Below, one piece after another: positions 45,411 to 53,835 of a stretch of DNA of 64,000 nt. The translations under genes were made by a program, and so were the position numbers. The stretch's first letter is position 1. The number at the start of each line of letters is the position of its first letter. This stretch comes from Streptomyces drozdowiczii (GTDB lineage Bacteria > Actinomycetota > Actinomycetes > Streptomycetales > Streptomycetaceae): the NCBI RefSeq assembly GCF_026167665.1, contig NZ_CP098740.1, positions 3,782,001-3,846,000 of the forward strand. Reading direction: 5' to 3'. The notes below the pieces were generated by a model. The model searched no databases. It saw only the letters and a program-made list of their open reading frames with translations, and was not told the origin of the DNA.

Positions 45411-46145
45411 ATGAATCACGCAGCCGTCCGACTCCGCTCGGTCACCCGGTCCTACGCCGGCAGATCCGGTGCCGTCACCGCGCTCGACGCGGTCACCCTG
45501 GACATCCCCCGGGGCTCCTTCACCGCCGTCATGGGCCCCTCCGGCTCCGGGAAGTCCACCCTGCTCCAGTGCACCGCCGGCCTCGACCGGCCCACCGCGG
45601 GAGAGGTGTTCCTCGGAGACACGGAGCTGACCGGGCTGAGCGAGCGCCGGCTGACCTTACTCCGCCGCAGCCGCATCGGCTTCGTCTTCCAGGCGTTCAA
45701 CCTGCTCCCCGCCCTCACCGCCGAGCAGAACGTGGCCCTGCCGCTCCGGCTCGCGGGCCGCCGCCCGAAGCGCGCCGAAGTCCTCGCCGTGCTGGAGAGG
45801 GTGGGCCTCGGGGGCCGCGCGGGGCACCGCCCCGGTGAGCTGTCCGGCGGCCAGCAGCAGCGGGTGGCGCTCGCCCGCGCCCTGGTCACCCGGCCCGACG
45901 TGCTCTTCGGCGACGAGCCGACGGGCGCGCTGGACTCCACGACCGGCCGCGGGGTGCTGACCCTGCTCCGCACCATGGCGGACGACGGCCAGACCGTGAT
46001 CATGGTGACGCACGACCCGGTCGCCGCCTCCTACGCGGACCGGGTGCTGTTCCTCGCGGACGGCCGCGTGCGCGACGAGCTGCACGCCCCGGCAGCCGAG
46101 GAGATCGCGTCCCGGATGACCCGGATGGGAGCCGTCCCGTGCTGA
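45411..46145 (+). CDS. ABC transporter ATPase (LolD/MacB type)
   Basis: 244 residues. Walker [10 protein letters not shown] (about 44), signature LSGGQQQRV, Walker [15 protein letters not shown], characteristic of MacB/LolD-type ATPases which pair with FtsX permeases. Contains one TTA codon (45657-45659), the only one I noticed in a recognised gene here, so translation may depend on the bldA tRNA. GTG of the permease overlaps its stop. Confidence 0.92.
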   Translation: MNHAAVRLRSVTRSYAGRSGAVTALDAVTLDIPRGSFTAVMGPSGSGKSTLLQCTAGLDRPTAGEVFLGDTELTGLSERRLTLLRRSRIGFVFQAFNLLPALTAEQNVALPLRLAGRRPKRAEVLAVLERVGLGGRAGHRPGELSGGQQQRVALARALVTRPDVLFGDEPTGALDSTTGRGVLTLLRTMADDGQTVIMVTHDPVAASYADRVLFLADGRVRDELHAPAAEEIASRMTRMGAVPC

Positions 46146-48574
46146 AGCTCCTGCTCCAGGGCGTGAGGGCCCGCTGGGTCACCCTCGCCGGCTCCTTCAT
46201 CGCGCTGGCCCTCGGCGCGGGGATCATCGCCACGACCGGGCTGGCCCTCGCCGCCACCTTCGACGGCCCGGACCAGGCGCCGGAACGGTTCGCGGCGGCG
46301 CCGGTGGTGGTGCGGGGTGCGGACCAGGTGCGCGTACGCACCTCGATCGGCGTCCGTACGCGGAAGCTCCCCGATCCCCGTCCGGTTCCGGCCGAGGTGG
46401 CCGCGCGGCTGGCGGGGCTGGGGCGCACGGCGGTGGACCGCACGTTCCCGGTGTCGGCGGGGAACGGGACCGGCGACGCGGTCGGGCATCCCTGGGCAGT
46501 CGCCGCCGCGACCCCGTACCGGCTGCTCTCCGGGCGTCCGCCCGCCGCGCCCGGCGAGGTCGTGGTCGCGGCGGGGGAGGGGGCCGTCGGAGACCGGATC
46601 GTGCTCATAACGCCTGCGGGCAAGGGGCGTTGGACGGTGACCGGGACCGTGCGCCCCGCTCCCTTCGAGCGCGCCGTGTTCTTCGGCGAGGCGGAGGCCG
46701 CCCGGCTCTCCCCGGACATCGACGCCGTCGTGGTGCACGCCGACCCGGCCGCCGTACGCGCCGCCGTCGGACCCGGCCTCGACGTCCTGACGGGCGACGA
46801 GCGGCGCAGGGCCGACCGCGACCCGGACCGGGACGCCGAGGCGCTGGCCTCCGTGAACGCCCTGCTGGGCACCGCCGCCGGCATCACCGCCTTCGTCTCC
46901 GTGTTCGTCGTCGCCTCGACGTTCTCCTTCGCCGTGGCCCAGCGCCGCCGCGAGTTCGGCCTGCTGCGCATGGCGGGCGCGACACCCGGCCAGGTGCGCC
47001 GCCTGGTCTATGCGGAGGCCGCGCTCGTCGGCGTCCTCGCCTCGGCGGCGGGCTGCCGGCTGGGGATCTCCGGGGCGCCCCGGCTCGCGGACTGGATGGT
47101 CCAACAGGGCCTCGCCCCGGCCTGGTTCACCATCGGGGACCAGAACTGGCCGCTGCACACCGCCTTCTGGACCGGCCTCGCCGTCGCCCTCGCCGGAGCG
47201 GTCGCCGCCGCACACCGCGCCGGACGGGTCCGCCCGGCCGAGGCGCTGCGGGACGCCGCCGTGGACAGCGGCACGATGCCGCCGGTACGGATAGTGCTGG
47301 GCGCCGCCGTCCTGCTCACGGGAGCGGTGCTGGTGGTGCTCGGGCTCGTCCAGGACCCGGCGGGGCTCCTCAAGCGCAAGACGTACACCACACAGCCGAT
47401 GCTCCTGATCACCGGATGCGCCCTGTTCGCGCCCGTCCTGGTGCGCCCCGCGATCCGGTTCCTGGCCTGGCTGCCCGCCCGGCTCCCGGGCGCCACCGGC
47501 CTCCTGGTCCGGGAGAACGCCTCGGCCGGGCTGCGCCGGACGGCCGCCGTCGCCGCGCCCGTGCTCGTCACCGTCGCCCTGGCCGCGTCGCTGATGGGCA
47601 CCAAGGCGACGATCGACGCGGCGAAGGCGGCGGAGGCGCGCGGCCAGGTGACGGCGGACTTCGTGGCCGTGGATGAACGCTCCGGGATTCCGGCGGAGTT
47701 CACCGACCGCGCCCGCCGCGTTCCGGGTGCCCGGGTCAGCGCCTCGCGCGCCACCTCCGTCACCGTGCTCGAAGAGGGCACCGCCCTCGTCCGCTCCGAC
47801 GCCCGGGCGGTGGACCCGGCCCACTTCGCCGCCGTGTCCGCGCTGCCCGTGGTCGCCGGCCGGCTCGCCGACCTGGACGACCGCTCGATCGTCGTCAACG
47901 AGGAGTGGGCCGTGCACAGGGTCGGCGCCCGCGTCCGGGTCTGGCTCGGCGACGGCCGCGAGGCCACCCTCCGTATCGCGGCCGTGCTCGCCGTCGGCAC
48001 CGGCGACAACGGCGTCTACCTCACCCCGCACAACGCGGCCGGCGCCCCCGTCGACCGCGTCGGGATCGCCATACGCGCCGGGGCCGACCGGCAGGCCGTC
48101 GAACGCGGGCTGCGCGCCGCCGGGCGGGCCACCGGCACCGAGGTGCTGACCCGTGAGCAGTGGTCCGCGACCCAGGTGCCGGGCGGCGGCTCCACCCGGA
48201 CCGGGCTGCTGATGATCCTCGCCATCGCCCTGGTCTACACGGGGATAGCCCTCGCCAACACCCAGGTCATGGCCACCGCGGACCGGGTTCGCGACTTCGC
48301 CGTGCTGCGCCTCGCCGGGGCGACGAAGGCGCAGGTGCTGCGGCTGGCCGGGGCGGAGGCGCTGGCCGTGGTCGCGGTGGGCGCGGTGCTCGGCGGAGCG
48401 GTGGCCGCGCTGAATCTGCTCGGCATACGGGCCGCGCTCGGCCGGCTCGACGTCCCGGCGGCGGTCGTCGTGCCGTGGGAGGCGATAGGGCTCGTGGTCG
48501 CGGTCAGCGCGGCGCTGGCGGTGGTCTTCGCCGTGCTGCCCGCCCGGATCGCCCTGCGCACCCGGCCGATCTGA
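46139..48574 (+). CDS. FtsX-like ABC permease
   Basis: 811 residues, a duplicated FtsX architecture: one N-terminal helix, a long extracellular segment (about 50-240), a set of helices, a central helix block with a second extracellular segment, and a final FtsX helix trio (VAVGAVLGGAVAALNLLGIR). Substrate unknown; a role in peptide export or resistance is inferred from the two-component partner. GTG 46139 overlaps the ATPase stop. Confidence 0.88.
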   Translation: MLKLLLQGVRARWVTLAGSFIALALGAGIIATTGLALAATFDGPDQAPERFAAAPVVVRGADQVRVRTSIGVRTRKLPDPRPVPAEVAARLAGLGRTAVDRTFPVSAGNGTGDAVGHPWAVAAATPYRLLSGRPPAAPGEVVVAAGEGAVGDRIVLITPAGKGRWTVTGTVRPAPFERAVFFGEAEAARLSPDIDAVVVHADPAAVRAAVGPGLDVLTGDERRRADRDPDRDAEALASVNALLGTAAGITAFVSVFVVASTFSFAVAQRRREFGLLRMAGATPGQVRRLVYAEAALVGVLASAAGCRLGISGAPRLADWMVQQGLAPAWFTIGDQNWPLHTAFWTGLAVALAGAVAAAHRAGRVRPAEALRDAAVDSGTMPPVRIVLGAAVLLTGAVLVVLGLVQDPAGLLKRKTYTTQPMLLITGCALFAPVLVRPAIRFLAWLPARLPGATGLLVRENASAGLRRTAAVAAPVLVTVALAASLMGTKATIDAAKAAEARGQVTADFVAVDERSGIPAEFTDRARRVPGARVSASRATSVTVLEEGTALVRSDARAVDPAHFAAVSALPVVAGRLADLDDRSIVVNEEWAVHRVGARVRVWLGDGREATLRIAAVLAVGTGDNGVYLTPHNAAGAPVDRVGIAIRAGADRQAVERGLRAAGRATGTEVLTREQWSATQVPGGGSTRTGLLMILAIALVYTGIALANTQVMATADRVRDFAVLRLAGATKAQVLRLAGAEALAVVAVGAVLGGAVAALNLLGIRAALGRLDVPAAVVVPWEAIGLVVAVSAALAVVFAVLPARIALRTRPI

Positions 48575-48580
48575 CGGGTG

Positions 48581-49263
48581 TCACCGGCCCGCCAGCGCGG
48601 TGACCAGGTCCGCCGCCTCGCCGATCAGGGCCGACTCGGCCGGGCTCATCGTGGGGTTGCGGGTGCGCCGGGCGGTCGCGTCGGCAAGGTGGGGGCGGGG
48701 ATGCCGTCGTCGGCGGCCAGGCGGGGCACCAGCGCGGTGACCAGTTCCCGGGCCCCGTCCGCCGCCGGGTGGCCGGGGTCCACCGCGACCTGCGCCAGGA
48801 TCAGCGCCGACATGGCGCGGTCCAGGGCGGGCGGGCCCTCCTCGGTGTTGCTCCAGTCGATGACCACGGGCCCGTCCGCCGTCAGCATCACGTTGTCCGG
48901 GTGCAGGTCCAGGTGGAGCACCCGGTCCTCGGGGTCGGGCGAGAGCCGGGCCGGGACGGAGTGCAGCTCGGTGAGGAGCCCGGTCAGCAGGTCGGCGCCC
49001 TCCTCGGCGCCCACCGCCCCGGACATCAGGGACTCCAGCATCGTCGGACCGTGCAGGCGCTGGAGGACCAGGTCGCCGGGGCCGGCGGACGGGGGCCGCG
49101 GGCCCAGCCGGGGCACCGGGTAACCCGAGGCGGACAGGTAGGACATGACGGGGAGTTCCCGGGAGGCGTCCATCCCGTCGCGGTAACGCCGCAGCACCCA
49201 CGCCTCGTCCAGCTCGTACACGTCCGCGTTGCGTCCACTGCCCAGCAGTCGGCCTATTCGCAT
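48581..49263 (-). CDS. Aminoglycoside phosphotransferase-like kinase (frameshifted near 48693)
   Basis: Starts MRIGRLLGSGRNADVYELD, then VLHLDLHPDNVMLT (catalytic Asp and Asn) and GPVVIDWSN (metal-binding Asp). As read the frame ends at 48646 after IPAPTLP. The +1 frame gives ADATARRTRNPTMSPAESAL and stops at TGA 48581. One base added to the run 48691-48695 restores 227 residues. Convergent with the FtsX gene, with a 6-bp gap. Substrate unknown; a small APH fold. Confidence 0.75.
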
Positions 49264-49388
49264 GAGGGGAACCTACTTCGGTCCCGTATACAAAGGGAGT
49301 TCGGGCCTGGATCCGGCGCCCCATAACGCGGTGCGATGGGGCGGACGGGATCTCCTGAAGCTGACGTGTACGCGGCTACCTTGGCGGC

Positions 49389-49460
49389 GATTCCCCCGAA
49401 ACGCTTCCCCCGCCCCGAGCAATTCCCCGAAGCGATTCCTCCGAAGCGATTCCCCTGAAG
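49389..49460 (+). repeat. 14-bp direct repeats before the protease gene
   Basis: GATTCCTCCGAAGC-type units (49434-49447 and 49448-49460) with degenerate copies upstream to 49389. They lie just before the ribosome site. Confidence 0.55.
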
Positions 49461-49474
49461 TCAAGGAGAGTTCC

Positions 49475-50866
49475 GTGGAGAGACCCATGCTCCGCAAGCG
49501 CGCTCTGGCCGCCTGTACCGCCACCGTGGCCGTCGGCGCACTCGCCCTCGCCGGTCTGACCGGCACCGCGTCCGCCGACCCCGCCGCCGGCACCCCCGCC
49601 CCCGCCGCCGGCACCCCCGCCCCCGCCGCCGGCTCCGCCCACCTCTCGCCCGGTCTGCTGAAAGCCATGCAGCGGGACCTCGGGCTCACCGCCGCCGAGG
49701 CCCGTGACCGCATAGCCGGCGAGTCGCGCGCCGCCGCGCTCACCGCAGGGCTGCGGTATTCGCTCGGCAACCGGTTCGCCGGTGCCCGGGTCAGCGGTGA
49801 CGACGCGGACCTGACCGTCGCCACCACCGACGCCGCGGACGCCGCCCGCATCACGAAGGCCGGTGCCCGCGCCGAGGTCGTCGACCACAGCCTCGCCGAA
49901 CTCGACGCCGCCAAGGCGGCCCTGGACGCGGTCGCGCTGCGCACCGCACCGAAGGACGTGACCGCCTGGTACGTCGACGTCCGCAGCAACCGCGTCGTCG
50001 TCCAGGCCGGGAAGGCGTCCGCCGCCGACGCGTTCCTCGCGAAGGCCGGCGTCTCCCGCGAGCTGGTGACGGTCGCCCGGTCCACCGAGCGGCCCCGCAC
50101 CTTCACGGACCTGCGCGGCGGCGACGCGTACTACATGAACGGCTCGGGCCGCTGCTCCATCGGCTTCCCCGTGAAGCGCGGCACCCAGGGCGGCTTCGTC
50201 AGCGCCGGGCACTGCGGCACCCCGGGCGTCTCCACCAGCGGCTACAACCAGCAGGCCCAGGGCTCCTTCCAGGGCTCCACCTTCCCCGGCCGCGACTACT
50301 CCTGGGTCGCCACCAACACCAACTGGACCCCGCGCCCGCTGGTCAACGGCTACGGCAACGGCGACGTGACGGTCACCGGCTCCACCGAGGCGATCGAGGG
50401 CTCGTCCGTCTGCCGCTCCGGCTCCACCACCGGCTGGCACTGCGGCACCGTCCAGCAGCGCAACAGCAGCGTCACCTACCAGGAAGGCACCGTCTCCGGG
50501 GTGACCCGGACCAACGTCTGCGCCGAACCGGGCGACTCCGGCGGCTCGTTCATCTCCGGCAGCCAGGCCCAGGGCGTCACCTCCGGCGGCACCGGCAACT
50601 GCTCGCAGGGCGGGGTGACCTACTTCCAGCCGCTGAACCCGGCGCTCCAGGCGTACGGGCTGACCCTGGTCACCAACGGCTCCACCACCCCGCCGGACCC
50701 GACCGACCCGCCGACCGACCCGGGCGGCACCTGGGCGGCCGGCACCACCTACGCGGCCGGTGACGTGGTGACGTACGGCTCGGCGCGCTACCGCTGCCTC
50801 CAGGGCCACCAGGCCCAGCCCGGCTGGACCCCGCCGAACGTGCCGGCCCTCTGGCAGGCCGTGTAG
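49475..50866 (+). CDS. Streptogrisin-like secreted serine protease with CBM5/12
   Basis: 463 residues: signal peptide with AxA-type end (GTASADP), an alternating APAAGTP linker, an alpha-lytic-type prodomain (about 55-205), and a chymotrypsin-like protease with His in SAGHCG, Asp in GRDYSWV and Ser in PGDSGGSF. A short Pro/Thr linker leads to a 45-residue carbohydrate-binding module (TWAAGTTYAAGDVVTYG, with PGWTPPNVPALW). Resembles streptogrisin C, an S1E enzyme. GTG 49475 is chosen because AAGGAG lies six bases upstream; ATG 49487 is the alternative. Confidence 0.9.
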   Translation: MERPMLRKRALAACTATVAVGALALAGLTGTASADPAAGTPAPAAGTPAPAAGSAHLSPGLLKAMQRDLGLTAAEARDRIAGESRAAALTAGLRYSLGNRFAGARVSGDDADLTVATTDAADAARITKAGARAEVVDHSLAELDAAKAALDAVALRTAPKDVTAWYVDVRSNRVVVQAGKASAADAFLAKAGVSRELVTVARSTERPRTFTDLRGGDAYYMNGSGRCSIGFPVKRGTQGGFVSAGHCGTPGVSTSGYNQQAQGSFQGSTFPGRDYSWVATNTNWTPRPLVNGYGNGDVTVTGSTEAIEGSSVCRSGSTTGWHCGTVQQRNSSVTYQEGTVSGVTRTNVCAEPGDSGGSFISGSQAQGVTSGGTGNCSQGGVTYFQPLNPALQAYGLTLVTNGSTTPPDPTDPPTDPGGTWAAGTTYAAGDVVTYGSARYRCLQGHQAQPGWTPPNVPALWQAV

Positions 50867-50903
50867 CACCGGGAAACCCCCGCCCCTCAGGCGATCGAGG
50901 AAC

Positions 50904-50935
50904 GGGCCCGGGGCGACCGGCACCGCCCCGGGCCC
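50904..50935 (+). terminator. Hairpin after the protease gene
   Basis: 12-bp perfect stem GGGCCCGGGGCG / CGCCCCGGGCCC with an 8-base loop. Confidence 0.65.
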
Positions 50936-50986
50936 CCGCACCGCGTGCGTGCCCCTTCCCCCACCACCCCGAGGAGTCCGTCAACC

Positions 50987-51895
50987 ATGCCCCCGCATCC
51001 CCCGCATCCCCGCATCCCCGAGAGCAACGAGAGCTACGAGAGCTACGAGAACAACGAGCCCTCCGCCGAAGCCGCCGGCGGCCCCGCGATCAGCCGCAAG
51101 TCCCTCCTCAGGGCGGCGCTCGTGGCCACCGCTGTACCGCTGTTGGCGGGCGGCGGGGTGGCACTGGCGCGCGACACCGGTGCGAGCGGCGCCCCGCTCG
51201 CCCCCACCCCGGACTGCGACGACGGCGACGAGCCGACGCACGACCAGATCGAGGGCCCGTACTACAAGCCCAACTCCCCGCTCCGCACCAGCCTGGTGAC
51301 CTCGTCGACGCCCGGCGTCCCGCTCACCGTCAGCGGCTACGTCTTCGGGCGCGAGTGCCGCCCGATCCCCGGCGTGCTGCTCGACTTCTGGCAGGCCGAC
51401 ACCAACGGCGCGTACGACATGAGCGGATTCAACTTCCGCGGCCACCAGTTCACCGACCGGAACGGCGCGTTCACACTCATCACGATCGTGCCCGGCCTCT
51501 ACCCCGGCCGCACCCGGCACATCCATGTGAAGGCCCAGGCCCCCGGCACGGGCATCCTCACCACCCAGCTGTACTTCCCGGGCGAGCCGCGCAACAGCAC
51601 CGACATGCTGTACGACGCGGCGCTGCTGATGAACGTCCGGACGGTCGGCTCCGGCAAGCAGGGCACCTTCGACTTCGTCCTCGACGTCGCCCAGGACCCC
51701 ACGGACCCGACCGATCCGCCCACCGACCCCACCGACCCGCCGACCACCCCGGGCGGCACCTGGGCGGCCGGGACGGCCTACACCGCGGGAGACCGCGTCA
51801 CATACGGCGGGGCCGCCTACCGCTGTCTGCAGGCTCACACCGCCCTGACCGGCTGGGAGCCGCCGAATGTCCCCGCGTTGTGGGAACGCGGGTAG
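50987..51895 (+). CDS. Secreted intradiol ring-cleavage dioxygenase with CBM5/12
   Basis: 302 residues. A polar N-terminus with SRKSLLRAALVATAVPLLAG suggests export, possibly by Tat. The dioxygenase core has Fe ligands Tyr in EGPYYKP and Tyr/His/His in GLYPGRTRHIHVK, and a DFWQADTNG loop. A Thr/Pro linker joins a C-terminal CBM5/12 (TWAAGTAYTAGDRVTYG) close to that of the protease before it. The same fusion is known from Streptomyces sp. SirexAA-E, where it binds lignin and cleaves catechols. GAGGAG sits about 11 bases before ATG 50987. Confidence 0.9.
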   Translation: MPPHPPHPRIPESNESYESYENNEPSAEAAGGPAISRKSLLRAALVATAVPLLAGGGVALARDTGASGAPLAPTPDCDDGDEPTHDQIEGPYYKPNSPLRTSLVTSSTPGVPLTVSGYVFGRECRPIPGVLLDFWQADTNGAYDMSGFNFRGHQFTDRNGAFTLITIVPGLYPGRTRHIHVKAQAPGTGILTTQLYFPGEPRNSTDMLYDAALLMNVRTVGSGKQGTFDFVLDVAQDPTDPTDPPTDPTDPPTTPGGTWAAGTAYTAGDRVTYGGAAYRCLQAHTALTGWEPPNVPALWERG

Positions 51896-51934
51896 ACACG
51901 CAGACCTGCGGAGGGCGGTCGTAACCGCCGCGCC

Positions 51935-51965
51935 ACGCGCCCCGGGCTCTCTCCCCGGGGCGCGT
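51935..51965 (+). terminator. Hairpin after the dioxygenase gene
   Basis: 12-bp perfect stem ACGCGCCCCGGG / CCCGGGGCGCGT, 7-base loop. Confidence 0.65.
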
Positions 51966-51972
51966 ACGGCGC

Positions 51973-52008
51973 ACGGCCCGGGCCGGAGGGGGTTCGGTCC
52001 CGGGCCGT
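51973..52008. terminator. Second hairpin, T-rich end
   Basis: ACGGCCCGGG / CCCGGGCCGT stem followed by TT. Lies between convergent genes, so it can serve both strands. Confidence 0.6.
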
Positions 52009-52043
52009 TTCATCTCACGCCGCGCCGGAGCAGCGCTCCGCTG

Positions 52044-53729
52044 TCATTTCGCGTCCGAGTAGCGCTGCACCACCGCCGTGGTGAACGGGAAGCGCACCGG
52101 TGTCTCCCCGAAGGCCGTCCGGCCGGCCACCCCGGCTGCCTCCCGGAGCGCCGCCACGACCGCGTCCGTCTCCGCCAGCGGGCAGTGCACGATCACCTCG
52201 TCGTGCTGGAAGAAGACCAGCTCGGCCCGGAGCCCGGCGGCGGCGATCGCCCGGCGCAGCGCCGCCAGGAGCAGCAGCGCCCACTCCGCCGCGCTCCCCT
52301 GCACCACGAAGTTCCGCGTGAACCGGCCGCGCGCCCGCGCGTCCGACGAGGCGTAACCGGGCGTGAAATCCCCGCGCTCGCCGTCCGCCTCCTGCGGGAT
52401 GCCCGCCTCCCCGTCCTCCCCGTGCCCGGCCGCCGGCGGACTGGTCCGGCCCAGCCAGGTGCGTACGAGACGGCCCTCCTCGCCCGCCTTCGCGGCGTCG
52501 TCCACATAGGCGACCGCACGCGGGAACCTGCGGCGCAGGGCCGCCAGATTCTTCAGGCCGTCCCCGGACGTCTGCCCGTAGACGGCACCGAGCAGCGCGA
52601 TCTTGGCGTGGTCCCGGTCGCCGTGGAAGGCGCGGTCGGACAGCGCGGTGTAGAGGTCGCCCTCGTGACCCGCGACCTCCATCAGGCCCGGGTCGCGGGA
52701 GATCGCGGCCAGCACCCGCGGCTCCATCTGCGCGGCGTCCGCGACGACCAGGCGCCACCCCTCGTCCGCGACGACGGCCCGCCGGATCACCTTGGGGATC
52801 TGGAGCGCCCCGCCGCCGTTGGTCGTCCAGCGCCCGGTGACGGTGCCGCCCGGCTGGTACTCGGGGCGGAAGCGGCCGTCGCGCACCCAGTCCTGGAGCC
52901 AGCTCCAGCCGTGCGCGGTCCAGATCCGGTACAGCTTCTTGTACTGGACGAGCGGAGCGACCGCCGGGTGGTCCAGGGACTCCAGCTCCCAGCGGCGCGT
53001 CGAGCGGACCTTGATCCCGGCCTGCGCGAACGCCCGCACCACGTCGGCTGGCAGATCCGGGCGCACCCGGCGCCCGAAGGCGGCGGACACCTCGTCGGCC
53101 AGCTCGGCGAGGCGGCGGGGCTCGCCCCCGCCCGCGTACCGCTCGCCGAGCAGTTCGCGCAGCACCTCGCGGTGGACGTCGGCCCGCCAGGGCAGGCCCG
53201 CCCGGTTCATCTCGGCGGCGACCAGCATCCCCGCCGACTCGGCGGCCGTCAGCAGCCGCATCCGGTCCGGCCGGTCCGCCGCGTCGTGGCGCGCGAGCTG
53301 CGCCGCGTACACCTCGGTCAGCGCCTCGAACGGCAGCTCCGGGCCCGAGGGCGGATCGAACAGGGAGGACTGGGAGCCGGGCTCCGCCGACCGGGGCGGC
53401 GGATCGGGCGGCACCGGGCCGCCGCGCAGCCGGGCGAGCGCGGCGGCGGCCGAGCGGGGCTCGCCGAGCCGGCCCTCGTGCCCGAGGAGCAGGGACTCGG
53501 CGGCCTCCACGTCGTAGGCCCGCTCGACCCGCACCCCGGCGGCCAGCAGCCGGGGGTAGACCTCGGCCGTCGAGCGCCACACCCAGCGGGCCACGTCCGG
53601 CCGGGAGCGGACCGCCCGCGCGAGGTCCGGCTCGGTCAGGACCGGGCCCGCCGGGTGGCCGGCGCGGTCCAGCGGGGCGAGGCGCGCGCCCCCGCCCTCC
53701 GTGACGGCCAGCGCCCAGCGTTCGGTCAT
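52044..53729 (-). CDS. Family A DNA polymerase (bifunctional 3'-5' exonuclease/DNA polymerase-like)
   Basis: 561 residues, shorter than PolA (about 900) and lacking a 5' nuclease domain. An N-terminal part of degenerate exonuclease character precedes a polymerase palm: motif A as VADAAQMEPRVLAA (about 333), motif B region DRDHAKIALLGAVYG, and motif C QHDEV (about 508). Not DnaE; possibly a repair or bypass polymerase. ATG 53729 lies one base after the expected transcription start of the PafBC-like promoter, so it is essentially leaderless. Confidence 0.85.
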   Translation of the reverse strand: MTERWALAVTEGGGARLAPLDRAGHPAGPVLTEPDLARAVRSRPDVARWVWRSTAEVYPRLLAAGVRVERAYDVEAAESLLLGHEGRLGEPRSAAAALARLRGGPVPPDPPPRSAEPGSQSSLFDPPSGPELPFEALTEVYAAQLARHDAADRPDRMRLLTAAESAGMLVAAEMNRAGLPWRADVHREVLRELLGERYAGGGEPRRLAELADEVSAAFGRRVRPDLPADVVRAFAQAGIKVRSTRRWELESLDHPAVAPLVQYKKLYRIWTAHGWSWLQDWVRDGRFRPEYQPGGTVTGRWTTNGGGALQIPKVIRRAVVADEGWRLVVADAAQMEPRVLAAISRDPGLMEVAGHEGDLYTALSDRAFHGDRDHAKIALLGAVYGQTSGDGLKNLAALRRRFPRAVAYVDDAAKAGEEGRLVRTWLGRTSPPAAGHGEDGEAGIPQEADGERGDFTPGYASSDARARGRFTRNFVVQGSAAEWALLLLAALRRAIAAAGLRAELVFFQHDEVIVHCPLAETDAVVAALREAAGVAGRTAFGETPVRFPFTTAVVQRYSDAK

Positions 53730-53736
53730 ACGGCCG

Positions 53737-53759
53737 AGTCTGGCACCCGGCACTGACAG
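53737..53759 (-). promoter_or_regulatory. RecA-NDp/PafBC-like promoter before the DNA polymerase
   Basis: On the minus strand, CTGTCAGTG, eight bases, CAGACT: eight of nine upstream bases match TTGTCRGTG with exact N8 spacing. Confidence 0.55.
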
Positions 53760-53796
53760 CGGCCGGGAGCCGATACTCTCGTGCGCGCGTTCGATA

Positions 53797-53811
53797 TCCA
53801 CAGCCTGTGGA
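53797..53811. promoter_or_regulatory. 15-bp palindrome with two DnaA-box-like halves
   Basis: TCCACAG-C-CTGTGGA, between divergent genes. ATATCCACA on the plus strand and CTGTCCACA on the minus strand each differ by one base from a DnaA box. Confidence 0.45.
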
Positions 53812-53823
53812 CAGTGGGCCGCC

Positions 53824-53829
53824 TACCCT
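53824..53829 (+). promoter_or_regulatory. -10 box for the DUF2786 gene
   Basis: TACCCT ends six bases before ATG 53836. Confidence 0.45.
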
Positions 53830-53835
53830 GACCTC

